Shown here: positions 8,523 to 16,315 of the stretch, piece by piece | Position numbering within the stretch: position 1 is the first letter of the stretch | Layout: the number at the start of each line of letters is the position of its first letter | NCBI RefSeq assembly: GCF_024357955.1 | Contig: NZ_JANEYT010000048.1 | Location: forward strand, 1 to 36,088 | Length of the DNA: 36,088 nucleotides | Source of the DNA: Photobacterium pectinilyticum | Lineage (GTDB): Bacteria; Pseudomonadota; Gammaproteobacteria; Enterobacterales; Vibrionaceae | Direction of reading: 5' to 3' | Made by a program: the position numbers and the translations under genes | The notes under the pieces: model-generated | What the model saw: only the letters and a program-made list of their open reading frames with translations | What the model was told of the DNA's origin: nothing | Databases searched by the model: none

Positions 8523-10211
8523 TCAGTTCTGGACCAACCAGTTACGGATGCGCGCTAACAAACCGATGTGCTTCACCATTTCACCGTTATGGAAGATATC
8601 AATGCGCTCTGCAATCTTTGCCAATAGAGTCTCTGCATCCTGATCATCGCTGCGGAAGGCTTGGCCGGTAAGTAGTGGTAGAGCATCATCAACACTTTCT
8701 GCGCTCCACAAGTGGAATTTCCCGTTTTTGATGGCATCGAGGATTTCATCATTGAGACATAGGTTAGTCATGTTTGTTTTCGGTAATATGACACCTTGGT
8801 TACCCGTTAGGCCGCGGAATGCACAAACCTGATAGAAACCTTCGATCTTTTCGTTAATGCCACCTACAGCCTGTACACGGCCAAATTGGTCAACAGCACC
8901 GGTCACAGCGATTTGTTGATTAAGAGGCTGCATTGATAGCGCAGATACGAGTGAGCATAGCTCTGCCAAAGAGGCACTGTCGCCATCGACTTCGGAATAC
9001 GATTGTTCGAAAACAATAGAGGCGGAGAAAGGTAAAGGTTGGTCTAAATCCAATGCGGTACTGATAAATGCCTGCATGATCATCATACCTTTGGCATGGA
9101 TATTACCGCCAAGCTCTGCTTTACGCTCAACATCCGAGATATCACCGTCACCAAAGTGCACCACACACGAAATTCGGGCAGGCTCGCCATAGGCGCGAGG
9201 GTGTCCCGGTACTTCAACGACAGTCAGCCCGTTGACCTGACCGACTTCTTCACCTTGGCAATCAATAAGTACCTGACCGTGATGGATATCTTCAATTGCA
9301 CGTTCTGGCAAGTAAGACTCGCGATATTCACGCGCCTGTATTGAATCTCTCAGGTGCTGGGCAGTAATTTTCTGATCTTGCGACTCAAGGGCGGCTTCGC
9401 AAAGTAGGCTTTGGTGCCAAATAGGGCAAAGCGGCACGCGGGTTTGATCTTCGGCGTAACGGGCGCCTGTCTTTAGCACCATCTCTAGTGCTTGTGAGTC
9501 CGCCAGCTCTGGCAGTTTGGCTTTCTTGATAATGGCTTTGAGGTAAGCGAGATAAAGCGGAAGGTTATCCTTGTCAATGATCAAGTCCTGTTCGAACTCG
9601 CCATACATGGTAAAGCCCGAAGAGATGTCCGGTTCGGCATTCTCCAGCTCAGCCATCAGGTAACGGTCGCCAATCAGCACCAGTTTGATATTGAGCTGCT
9701 CTGCTGGTGGCAGAGGGTACAAGGACTTGTTTGAGGCTGCTTGCCATTCCAGCGTCCCATTCATCAAAATGCTTTTAAGACGAGGCCATAAACTTGGGTT
9801 CGCTAGGATAGCCGTGACAGAAAGCACTAAGTAGCCATTGTTGGCCTGGTGTACAAGCCCATGTTTTACCTGCTGCTTGCTGATGTTGTTTTCTTCAATC
9901 GGTGGATATACGGCACCAAAAAGGTTTTGATCGGTAACATTCTCGCCAGCGACGATGACCGGTGATTCATTGTGGGCTTCAGCTTGTTGTGAAATCAGCT
10001 CAATGACATAATCACGGTAAACCTTATTATCAGGTGCGGTAATACGTAATACTCGAGGTTGAAGTTCGACAGCAGTAAACCGGCGCACAGCATCTGATAG
10101 GCGATCTTGCAAGGTTCCTGTAGTCGCGGGAAGAAGATCATCATACTGTTCAAGGATGGCTTGGTACTGAGAGTAGTCTGGAGTCATCGAGCGCCAGTTT
10201 TGTTCATGCAT
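8523..10211 (-). CDS. lonH: Lon-like protease LonH (YcbZ type)
   Basis: This 562-residue protein carries a degenerate AAA-like N-terminal part without a clear Walker A motif, and a C-terminal S16 Lon protease domain. The catalytic dyad is visible as Ser412 in DGDSAS and Lys455 in GGINEKIEGF; the motif HAKGMMIMQAF precedes it. It fits the LonH/YcbZ branch located next to matP and fabA in enterobacteria and vibrios. The substrate range is little known, but the protease site is intact. I keep the ATG at 10211 because the following WRSMTPDYSQYQ aligns with the start of the E. coli protein. It diverges from matP, with about 220 bases between the two starts. Confidence 0.93.
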   Translation of the reverse strand: MHEQNWRSMTPDYSQYQAILEQYDDLLPATTGTLQDRLSDAVRRFTAVELQPRVLRITAPDNKVYRDYVIELISQQAEAHNESPVIVAGENVTDQNLFGAVYPPIEENNISKQQVKHGLVHQANNGYLVLSVTAILANPSLWPRLKSILMNGTLEWQAASNKSLYPLPPAEQLNIKLVLIGDRYLMAELENAEPDISSGFTMYGEFEQDLIIDKDNLPLYLAYLKAIIKKAKLPELADSQALEMVLKTGARYAEDQTRVPLCPIWHQSLLCEAALESQDQKITAQHLRDSIQAREYRESYLPERAIEDIHHGQVLIDCQGEEVGQVNGLTVVEVPGHPRAYGEPARISCVVHFGDGDISDVERKAELGGNIHAKGMMIMQAFISTALDLDQPLPFSASIVFEQSYSEVDGDSASLAELCSLVSALSMQPLNQQIAVTGAVDQFGRVQAVGGINEKIEGFYQVCAFRGLTGNQGVILPKTNMTNLCLNDEILDAIKNGKFHLWSAESVDDALPLLTGQAFRSDDQDAETLLAKIAERIDIFHNGEMVKHIGLLARIRNWLVQN

Positions 10212-10380
10212 GGGCGTGTGCTTTATTTCGTAATGTGAAAAGGTCAGCAGTATAAATGAATCAATGCCTGCATAATAGCTTAGTGTGTAATGTTATTGAC
10301 TTCATTTGCAATTTGGTTGAGATCGACTTAAAAACAAATGCTTAAAGTTCAAAATGGAATTGAGCTTTAGGTGTCTTACA

Positions 10381-10393
10381 GTTACACTGTCAC
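10381..10393. promoter_or_regulatory. matS-like site upstream of matP, one mismatch
   Basis: GTTACACTGTCAC matches GTGACRNYGTCAC at 12 of 13 positions (position 3 is T for G). It ends 37 bases before the matP start, in or near its promoter. Autoregulation by MatP is possible but only inferred. Confidence 0.4.
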
Positions 10394-10430
10394 TACTTAA
10401 GTTTAGACTTATCGAGAACCCCTGACGACT

Positions 10431-10883
10431 ATGAAATATCAGCAGCTTGAAAACCTTGAAGCCGGTTGGAAATGGAATTATCTAGTAAAGAAATGGAAAG
10501 AAGGTGAAGCGATCACCGGGTACATTGATACCAGTGAAGCAAAAGCAGCGGTTGATGGCCTCTTATCTATCGAACATGAACCAACCAAGGTGCTAAAGTG
10601 GATTGATAGCCATATGTCACCGGAGCTTGATAAAAAGCTTAAACAAGCTATCCGCGCCAAGAGAAAGCGCCATTTCAACGCCGAGCAAGTTCATACCCGT
10701 AAAAAATCTATTGATCTTGATTACCGTGTTTGGGAAAGGCTGGCGGAGAAATCCAAAGAGCTGGATTGTACCTTGTCTGATACCATTGAGTACTTGTTGA
10801 GTGAATCCAACAAGACGGAGGTGGCAAGTAAGCAGGTATTGGATCTCAAGCATGATCTCCATGAACTGCTTGATTTTGAATAG
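10431..10883 (+). CDS. matP: Ter macrodomain organiser MatP
   Basis: This 150-residue DNA-binding protein condenses the terminus region by binding matS sites and links it to the division site through ZapB. It begins MKYQQLENLEAGWKWNYLVK, has the four-helix region to about residue 85, then the ribbon-helix-helix region (KSIDLDYRVWERLAEKSKEL, about 92-113), and a C-terminal coiled coil ending HDLHELLDF. The length equals that of the E. coli protein. The gene diverges from lonH. A matS-like site lies just upstream, and this window also contains a perfect matS and dif, so the gene lies within the region its product is expected to organise. Confidence 0.97.
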   Translation: MKYQQLENLEAGWKWNYLVKKWKEGEAITGYIDTSEAKAAVDGLLSIEHEPTKVLKWIDSHMSPELDKKLKQAIRAKRKRHFNAEQVHTRKKSIDLDYRVWERLAEKSKELDCTLSDTIEYLLSESNKTEVASKQVLDLKHDLHELLDFE

Positions 10884-11007
10884 GCTAAGTAAAGAAAAGA
10901 ACTAGAATCTAGATATAGCCTCTAGCTAAAACGAAGATCTACTCAAAACCTTTTGAATTACCATTTTGTAGATCTAGGCATGAAAGGAACTTAGAGAGGA
11001 GCCAAGT

Positions 11008-11322
11008 ATGGAATTTATGGGATTTGTGATTGTCCTTGCCATTGTTGTATTTATTTTGGTGTTTAAAGATCGGCCAATCATGGTGCTGACCTTTGAGGAG
11101 GGAAAACTCACTCAGCAGAAAGGTCAGATCCCAAATGGCTTTTTGGCCGGCTGCAAAGATATCGCGCATAAGCAGCCGTTTTCTGGCAAGATCAAAGTCT
11201 ATAAGAATCGTTTTGCGACCAAACTGGTTTTTTCAAAGACGGTGCCAGCCAAGGTGAAGCAGCGTATCCACAATGTTTTTCCGCATAACGGCGGCTCAAA
11301 GAAGCGGGGAAGACGCGCTTAA
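11008..11322 (+). CDS. DUF3634 family single-span membrane protein
   Basis: This 104-residue protein has one N-terminal membrane span (FMGFVIVLAIVVFILVF, residues 3-19), then a small domain containing LTFEEGKLTQQKGQIP and a basic C-terminus (KKRGRR). The hydrophobic start lacks a cleavage site, so it is probably an inner-membrane anchor. It resembles DUF3634, a small family of vibrios and relatives of unknown function. The start is well supported by GAGAGGAGCC upstream. A strong terminator follows, so it is transcribed alone. Confidence 0.8.
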   Translation: MEFMGFVIVLAIVVFILVFKDRPIMVLTFEEGKLTQQKGQIPNGFLAGCKDIAHKQPFSGKIKVYKNRFATKLVFSKTVPAKVKQRIHNVFPHNGGSKKRGRRA

Positions 11323-11345
11323 AGTCGATTAGATTCGCAGACAAT

Positions 11346-11373
11346 AAGCTCTCCAGCCAGGGGAGCTTTTTTG
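11346..11373 (+). terminator. Rho-independent terminator after the DUF3634 gene
   Basis: The stem AAGCTCTCC / GGGGAGCTT (loop AGCCA, one G-U pair) is followed by a run of six T overlapping the stem end. Confidence 0.88.
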
Positions 11374-11400
11374 TATCTAACATCAATAGAGATTACCTAT

Positions 11401-11793
11401 ATGCTAACACCCCACGCGTTTCGTTTAACTCTCGGTACCGACCTGAAGTCGTCCATTTTGGCGTATGTGCAACAACAAGACATTAAAGCAGGCTCGCTGC
11501 TAAGTTGTGTTGGTTGCCTTTCCCACGCCTCTATTCGGCTTGCCAATGAATCAGAGAGCCTCGAACTAGCAGGGCCGCTAGAAATTCTCACCCTAAGTGG
11601 CACCTTAACGCCAGAGCATGTTCATTTGCATATCTCCGTGGCGGATAAATCAGGGCGTGTCTATGGCGGACACCTACAGGAAGGTTCTATGGTGTCTTAT
11701 ACTGCAGAGGTTTGCCTGGCAGAATATACCGATTTGTCTTTTACCCGTGAGCCTGACGCTACGACAGGCTTTACCGAGCTGGTGGTAAGATAA
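11401..11793 (+). CDS. PPC/DUF296-domain protein
   Basis: This 130-residue protein is a single PPC (plants and prokaryotes conserved, DUF296) domain, found alone in bacteria and fused to AT-hooks in plant DNA-binding proteins. The family signature is LSGTLTPEHVHLHISVADKSG followed by VYGGHL, whose clustered His residues can hold a metal ion. The bacterial role is not known. I chose ATG 11401 over an upstream TTG at 11371 because the latter lies in the T run of the preceding terminator. Confidence 0.85.
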   Translation: MLTPHAFRLTLGTDLKSSILAYVQQQDIKAGSLLSCVGCLSHASIRLANESESLELAGPLEILTLSGTLTPEHVHLHISVADKSGRVYGGHLQEGSMVSYTAEVCLAEYTDLSFTREPDATTGFTELVVR

Positions 11794-11892
11794 CGGCTCC
11801 TTAAGTCATGGCTTTCCACGGCCGAATTCCGAGGGCCTTAATGCCGTATATACTTGTTACCATTAGCGGTATCTTATGCAGGTGATGAAGTT

Positions 11893-12157
11893 ATGGATAA
11901 GGCCTCAGAGGTATTAATACCTTCCGGTTTGTCATTTCAGGAACAGTTTCAAGGGAATTACTGTTTTGGCTGTGGGGCAGAGAACCCACAAGGATTGGTA
12001 AAATAGCCGTAGAGGCTAAGCTAACGGCCGTGAGGGTGCCTGATTCTTGGATGACGGTATGATATTGCTCTTAGTGTTAGTTTGTTTCAGGTTTACTTGG
12101 AAGCGGCATTTAAAGCTATTCCAATGTGGCAGGCTGCGCTGGTGGCGGAAAAGTAAA
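11893..12157 (+). pseudogene. Remnant of a PaaI-type thioesterase
   Basis: A frame from ATG 11893 to TAG 12004 encodes 37 residues ending NYCFGCGAENPQGLVK. The Cys-Phe-Gly-Cys-Gly followed by Asn-Pro-x-Gly-Leu is the conserved N-terminal motif of many hot-dog-fold thioesterases of the PaaI/DUF4442 kind, which then continue for about 100 residues. Here a stop follows at once, and the next 150 bases give only short broken pieces in other frames (for example IAVEAKLTAV near 12007 and QVYLEAAFKAIP near 12092-12127). I read this as a truncated and frameshifted gene; the second piece may belong to something else. It marks the start of decayed DNA towards dif. Confidence 0.5.
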
Positions 12158-12225
12158 TCGATATATTGCAAAACAGCCGCAGAATTTCGATTCTACAGCT
12201 GTTAATTATTCGGCTTCGAGGAAGT

Positions 12226-12498
12226 CTATTTCGTTAGAGTACTTTTAGCATGGGAACCGGCTATATCAACTAAAGCCTGATGACTGGTTAGATAATGATG
12301 GATCTTTTGTTGCAGGTCGCTTAAGGCTTGCTCGGCTTTTATTCTATTTTCTTTCTCTTGTTCTAATTGCTTTCCAAGTTCAACGGCCATATAACCGCCT
12401 TTAATTAACGCTTTGGTTGTGACGTTGCTCTCAGTAATCGACTTTAGCTCTTCGATCATATAATAGTGCTGGTCAATATCTCTTATTGTAATAGCCAT
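12226..12498 (-). CDS. Small protein with a possible ribbon-helix-helix start and a coiled-coil tail
   Basis: From ATG 12498 this gives 90 residues: MAITIRDIDQHYYMIEELKS resembles the strand and first helix of ribbon-helix-helix regulators, NVTTKALIKGGYMAVE would be the second helix, and LGKQLEQEKENRIKAEQALSDLQQKI is a coiled coil. That layout is shared by small DNA-binding proteins of vibrio plasmids and chromosomes. The alternative start at 12525 adds nine residues with no better signal. I do not recognise a named family, and no neighbour suggests a target. Confidence 0.55.
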   Translation of the reverse strand: MAITIRDIDQHYYMIEELKSITESNVTTKALIKGGYMAVELGKQLEQEKENRIKAEQALSDLQQKIHHYLTSHQALVDIAGSHAKSTLTK

Positions 12499-12757
12499 GT
12501 GCAGATAACGCGCAAAAGATAGCATTATGAGTTGATTGATATTTTTGTCAATGGTTTTGATGCTTTTCTCTCGAGGCTGTATCTTTGAGTTAAATATATT
12601 TTGCTATCAATTCTGAGTGTGAAGCTAATGGGCAAAACTATGGTGTGCAGTGTTTTAATGCCAATACACGATAAATTGGCGGTGAAGGCTATTGTAGACA
12701 CTGTTCGACAACGATTAGAATTCATTAATAAAGCGATAAAGGTAGTAAGGAATATTT

Positions 12758-13483
12758 GTGAACCAGCAACTGAGTCAGATAAAGCGTCGGGCGATGGAAA
12801 GTCGTACGAGGGAGCTATCTAAACCTTCACTACCAGGATTAATGGAAGTCTCTCATGGGAGCGAGATTACACTGAGCGTTAAAACACCGGTAGGGCAGCT
12901 CTATCAGGTGAGTTCAGTGTTTATTGGTACCAATGGTAAAGATAAGCTGTTTATCGAACTGCCAAAGGTGACAAAGATTGAAAGAGAGCAATTTTTCCAG
13001 CTCGGTTATCGGGTGACCATTAAGGCTGTTTCTGAAAAAGGTGAAGGGGCTTTGGTTAATGTAAGAACCAAGCTCAGCCATATTATTACAGATCCCGTTC
13101 CGCTGTTAGTTGTTGATATTCCTCCTCAGATAAACGTTGTCCAGTTAAGAAAAGAACCGCGTTATAACGTTAGCCTCGAGGGAAAAATCGTTCTACCCAA
13201 TCGCGTGGTGCATGTGGTTCTAAAAGATCTGTCTAGCTCCGGTTGCAGTTTCTATCTAGAAGCAAATGGTCCAACGATAGAGATCAATAGTCATTTGGCG
13301 ATTGAAATAGTTCATCCTAGTACGGAACTAATGTATCCGCTATCGGGGAAAGTCTGTAATCATCAGCTGATGGGGGGGAATAAACAGCTTGGCATCGAGT
13401 TTGATGATCTCGGTCAGCAAGCTGTGAGGGAGTTAATGAGTAAGCTTATTTTTGATGGAGCTAAGCTTTCATTTAAGAAATAG
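12758..13483 (+). CDS. PilZ-domain c-di-GMP-binding protein
   Basis: This 241-residue protein has an N-terminal beta-rich domain of the YcgR/PilZN sort (about 30-120) and a C-terminal PilZ domain. The two c-di-GMP contacts are visible: R131-K-E-P-R135 (RxxxR) and D157-L-S-S-S-G162 (D/NxSxxG). It is therefore a candidate effector that couples the second messenger to motility, surface attachment or another output. It is cytoplasmic. The start is GTG, six or seven bases after AGTAAGG. It is followed, convergently, by a lone receiver-domain protein. Confidence 0.9.
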   Translation: MNQQLSQIKRRAMESRTRELSKPSLPGLMEVSHGSEITLSVKTPVGQLYQVSSVFIGTNGKDKLFIELPKVTKIEREQFFQLGYRVTIKAVSEKGEGALVNVRTKLSHIITDPVPLLVVDIPPQINVVQLRKEPRYNVSLEGKIVLPNRVVHVVLKDLSSSGCSFYLEANGPTIEINSHLAIEIVHPSTELMYPLSGKVCNHQLMGGNKQLGIEFDDLGQQAVRELMSKLIFDGAKLSFKK

Positions 13484-13540
13484 GGTTGAGCGACAGTTAA
13501 ATACGTTGTTTATCCATTACGTTGTAACGGGTGGAATGAA

Positions 13541-13924
13541 CTAATCTTCACTCAATAGGAGTATATCCAGCTTTTCAAGGCAACGTTGAATTTTTTGCAT
13601 CGAAAGCGGTTTGACCAAGTAGTCGTTTGGTTTATGGGAAATGACCCGTTTTACGGTATCAATGTCGCTGTCACCCGTTACGATAACCACGGGAAGAGAA
13701 GGATATTGTGTTTTGATATATTGTAATACATCAATACCGTCTAAAGGTTTGCACAGATTCAGATCGAGAAAAACACAATCAACTGTATTTTTAAGCAAAG
13801 CGGTATAGGCTTGCTGTGCGGTAGGCGCATAATGTAATTTTTGGATAGGGACGCTTTTTCTTAGCAGCTCGGCCATGATTTTGGCCATCATCTTATTATC
13901 TTCAATGATGAGAAACTTATTCAT
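13541..13924 (-). CDS. Single-domain response regulator (CheY-like receiver)
   Basis: This 127-residue protein is a complete receiver domain with no output domain. Phosphoacceptor Asp54 lies in VFLDLNL, the acidic pair is Glu8-Asp9 (LIIEDN), the switch Thr83 is in IVTGDSD and the conserved Lys105 is in DYLVKPLS. Such stand-alone receivers act as phosphate relays, phosphate sinks or by protein-protein contact. No kinase is adjacent; the nearest is the hybrid kinase at 17682-19769. That they work together is only a guess. It faces the PilZ gene tail to tail. Confidence 0.88.
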   Translation of the reverse strand: MNKFLIIEDNKMMAKIMAELLRKSVPIQKLHYAPTAQQAYTALLKNTVDCVFLDLNLCKPLDGIDVLQYIKTQYPSLPVVIVTGDSDIDTVKRVISHKPNDYLVKPLSMQKIQRCLEKLDILLLSED

Positions 13925-14484
13925 ACTGGTTTTTCCTTAAACTCATCGTATTTTTGCTAAGTACAACAACAAAGCTCTTCTATACCCATGTAGCGTTAAG
14001 TCGTTTGGTTAAGCGGGAATGGTATTAATATATATTATGATAGGGAGAATATACGATCAACTTGTCTGAAGATGAACCATATTGTGATCTCTATTGCCAG
14101 AACCCACATGCTAGTGCACTATAATTTTTTCATGCGTTAATTATAATCAGCTTTAAGCGATATAAAAAAGTAAGGCTTTTTGTGTGTTCTAAAAAGGGGA
14201 CAATAGCGCACAGCCGCGTTAGACAGAAATATAGGTGACTCTATCTGCCGATTCGATCTGGATTGCATTTTTTACTGCTGGTGGCTGAACTTCAGCACTC
14301 TAACTTTATGCTTTAATCTCAACTTTTCTGCATGAGTACCCCATGAGGTACGATCATGGAAATCTATGGAATTATGAGTCATCGCCCACGGATACTGTTT
14401 CGTTGTACACCCATAAGAGGTTGTTCTCGTAAAATCTCTACGGATGTCAGTTATGCGTTGGGTTGGTGCTTCATATAAAAGCAT
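13925..14484. other. Non-coding or decayed DNA at the edge of the accessory patch
   Basis: I find no supportable gene here. A minus-strand frame at 14272-14484 (70 codons) matches nothing I know. At 14113 the sequence AGTGCACTATA agrees with the XerC arm of the dif site at 17372 in 8 of 11 positions and is followed, after seven bases, by CATGCGTTAAT, loosely like an XerD arm. It might be the decayed left junction of the dif-integrated element, but the match is weak. Confidence 0.3.
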
Positions 14485-14545
14485 AATGCACCATAACTTT
14501 TAATTTGATCCACAACAAATAACACAAATAGGGTAATTACCACCT
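14485..14545 (+). pseudogene. Decayed second copy of the small phage gene at 15897
   Basis: The 31 bases starting TGCACCATAACTTT here match those at 15901 with two differences, and the similarity resumes after a deletion around AAATAACAC and ends near CCACCT. In the same frame it would read HHNF, stop, FDPQQ, so it is dead. It shows that this phage sequence was once present twice, or was split and duplicated by later insertions. Confidence 0.65.
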
Positions 14546-14724
14546 CTAAGCAATGCATGCACTCGACACCAACCACAATATTGATAGACGCAGGGGCGCC
14601 CAGTAATTCATCTGTGTCAGCATGATCTTCTTAGGACGATTTTTTACCGAGATTATCGAGTATGCAGACATAGAAAATGCGAGCATTTAGATCAATCCCG
14701 CAGTAATAATCGCACTGTTGGTTA
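14533..14724 (-). mobile_element. IS110-family transposase fragment (N-terminal part)
   Basis: The minus strand reads YYCGIDLNARIFYVCILDNLG, then a stop and a short gap, then INIVVGVECMHCLEVV. This is the start of an IS110/DEDD transposase: the first catalytic Asp is in GIDL and the Glu in VEC. Only about 60 codons remain, with a premature stop and an apparent deletion between the two motifs, and the rest of the protein is absent. IS110 elements are moved by this transposase with a bridge RNA encoded in the non-coding end of the element. Here the 150 bases upstream of the fragment (14725-14890) may be what is left of that end. Confidence 0.75.
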
Positions 14725-14924
14725 TAAAATCTTACTGAGTCTTCTCCATATTGGGTTTAGTCGCCTTCTGATGGCTATGCTGTCGGAGAAGGCTCAATAA
14801 GTATCAAGGCCTTTACCACGGAACATTTTTGGTATGGGTTGTTTGTCTGTTTACGGTGGTCTTTTGGGGCGGACAACTTGTAGCGGCGTTATAAGCACAA
14901 GACAAATTACACATAAGGATATCG

Positions 14925-15701
14925 ATGGAAGAGCTTCAAGGTGGACGCGAAGGTCATATTTTTCGCTCTGATAATAAGATTTATCGACCACGTGGCAAGT
15001 GGTCTGAAACTGTACAGTTTTTGTTGTCACATATTGCCGAACACGGCTTTAATTCGGCACCTAAGCCTTACGGTTTCGACGGCAAAAATAATGAGATATT
15101 GTCTTACGTGGAAGGCGACGTTTTCAATTATCCGCTGAAAGGTAATATCGCTACGACTGAAGCACTGACTTCTGCTGCAAAACTTCTTCGCTTATACCAT
15201 GATGCATCTAGTTCGTTTTTATCAAAACATTCGAACCAACCAATGAAGTGGATGCTTCCAAGTCGGGAGCCAACAGAAGTTATCTGTCATGGGGATTATG
15301 CGCCTTACAATGTTTCGCTGATGGGCTCAGAAACAGTGGGGATTATTGATTTTGATACTGCGCACCCAGCACCGAGAACTTGGGATATCGCTTATGCTTT
15401 GTACTGCTGGGCTCCATTTAAAACTCATGAATATGATGCAATGGGTGACTTAGCATCTCAGTCGATAAGAGCCAAGCAGTTTTGTGATGCTTATGGTTTG
15501 CTTGACGTTGACCGCTTGGGTTTAGTGAATGCAATGATCGACAGGATTCAAGCTTTGGTCGACCATATGCACAATGAAGTCAGTAATGGTAACCAAGCTT
15601 TCATCGAAAATATCAACGATGGGCATCATTTGGCTTATCTGACAGACATTAACTACCTTAGCAGCCATCAGCAGTATATTATCGATGCATTGGTGAGTTA
15701 A
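14925..15701 (+). CDS. Aminoglycoside phosphotransferase-like kinase
   Basis: This intact protein of 258 residues belongs to the APH/choline kinase superfamily. The catalytic loop is H122-G-D124-Y-A-P-Y-N129, and the metal-binding Asp is in IIDFDTAHPAP (142-144), followed by RTWDIAYAL. The hinge region LSYVEGDVF is near 59-67. The family phosphorylates small hydroxyl compounds, sometimes antibiotics; this subgroup (RPRGKWSETV start) is widespread and mostly uncharacterised, so a resistance role should not be assumed. The start at 14925 has AAGGAT nine bases upstream. It is the only clearly intact gene of this stretch of IS and phage debris and is flanked on both sides by IS110 fragments, so it was probably acquired. 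Confidence 0.85.
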   Translation: MEELQGGREGHIFRSDNKIYRPRGKWSETVQFLLSHIAEHGFNSAPKPYGFDGKNNEILSYVEGDVFNYPLKGNIATTEALTSAAKLLRLYHDASSSFLSKHSNQPMKWMLPSREPTEVICHGDYAPYNVSLMGSETVGIIDFDTAHPAPRTWDIAYALYCWAPFKTHEYDAMGDLASQSIRAKQFCDAYGLLDVDRLGLVNAMIDRIQALVDHMHNEVSNGNQAFIENINDGHHLAYLTDINYLSSHQQYIIDALVS

Positions 15702-15880
15702 ACCGTTCTCGAGCCCAGAAATGGGAAGCCCCGCAGGCTTCCATCCCGACAATTGCAGGTGGAATGTAGGCAAACAAAACTAGGACTTTTGAACGAGTTA
15801 TTGTTTTATGGAGCAGTATCTTGCCTTGTTCATACTGAACGGATGTTTGGCTAGATCAATAGTGACATGGTGGCCTTGAT
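15702..15880 (-). mobile_element. Second, different IS110-family transposase fragment
   Basis: On the minus strand one frame reads VTIDLAKH and, after a frameshift, another reads EQGKILLHKTITRSKVLVLF followed by PPAIVGMEACGASHFWARE. These are the catalytic Asp strand (IDLAK) and the Glu motif (GMEACGASHFWAR) of the other main IS110 subgroup. The fragment stops just before the stop codon of the phosphotransferase gene, so about 60 N-terminal codons remain. It is not a copy of the fragment at 14533, since the motifs differ in sequence, so two separate insertions have decayed here. Confidence 0.75.
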
Positions 15881-15896
15881 GACTATCGAGCAGACC

Positions 15897-16133
15897 ATGG
15901 TGCACCATAACTTTGAATTTGACCCACAACAAGCTGAAAACGTAGCACGAAAAATAACACCGCTTATCGTGAAATACGGCGGTAATCCGCCACCTTGGTT
16001 AGCTAAATACATGGATGAAATCATGGCTGTAGCTGCCATTGGGATGCTTGGTCTGTCTAGCTATATGCAGGTGCGTAGCCTCAAGATTAAAGATGCTGAA
16101 CTTGCCAAGAAAGCGAAACAGGCCGCCGCTTGA
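15897..16133 (+). CDS. Small phage-type membrane protein
   Basis: From ATG 15897 this gives 78 residues: a polar start (VHHNFEFDPQQAENVARKIT), a middle with NPPPWLAKY, one hydrophobic segment (MAVAAIGMLGLSSYMQV, about 46-62) and a Lys/Ala-rich tail. Its stop overlaps the TTG of the next frame, as in compact phage gene blocks. Part of it is duplicated at 14485. I do not recognise a named family; context suggests a virion or assembly membrane protein of a small phage. The frame is open, but the gene is probably not functional given its surroundings. Confidence 0.5.
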   Translation: MVHHNFEFDPQQAENVARKITPLIVKYGGNPPPWLAKYMDEIMAVAAIGMLGLSSYMQVRSLKIKDAELAKKAKQAAA

Positions 16134-16315
16134 AACTACAACCTATCAACCAAAACAATGCGCTGAGTAATCATCATGTCTATGTGGTTGGTATGTCTGG
16201 CTAGGGCGCAAGTTCGGCCCGCACTCCATCAACATGTTCCAGCGTGGACGAGTTTCTGTATATCGAGGCGTTTACTGAATCAGTGTTGATTGCTACCGAA
16301 TGTGGCGATTACCGT
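16130..16315 (+). pseudogene. Broken phage P-loop ATPase (start only)
   Basis: TTG 16130 opens a frame reading KLQPINQNNALSNHHVYVVG, then MSG, a TAG stop at 16202, then GASSAR. The Val-Tyr-Val-Val-Gly-Met-Ser-Gly-x-Gly pattern is the strand and glycine loop of a Walker A motif, but the Lys is missing and a stop interrupts it. Both Zot-like (filamentous phage pI) and PM2-type packaging ATPases begin in this way, with a strand and P-loop near the N-terminus. The remaining 110 bases give no defined motif, so most of the gene is deleted. Confidence 0.45.

Noticed and set aside
12601..12822. 73-codon plus-strand frame before the PilZ gene
   Set aside because: It overlaps the well-supported PilZ start in another frame, has no ribosome binding site and no recognisable domain.
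14022..14046. Second dif-like AT-rich sequence (TTAATATATATTATGATAG)
   Set aside because: Agreement with dif is limited to TATATTATG-like AT-rich bases, as expected by chance in such a region.
14272..14484. 70-codon minus-strand frame
   Set aside because: No family, no ribosome binding site and located in debris; treated as chance.
14883..14896. Integron attC-like end (GCGGCGTTATAAGC) before the phosphotransferase gene
   Set aside because: It resembles the right end of a vibrio cassette repeat, but no matching left core or paired arms were found, nor any attC after the gene. Not enough to call a gene cassette.
15724..15742. Hairpin GGAAGCC/GGCTTCC after the phosphotransferase gene
   Set aside because: It lacks a T run, and it falls within the coding motif GMEACGASHFW of the IS110 fragment, which explains the sequence.
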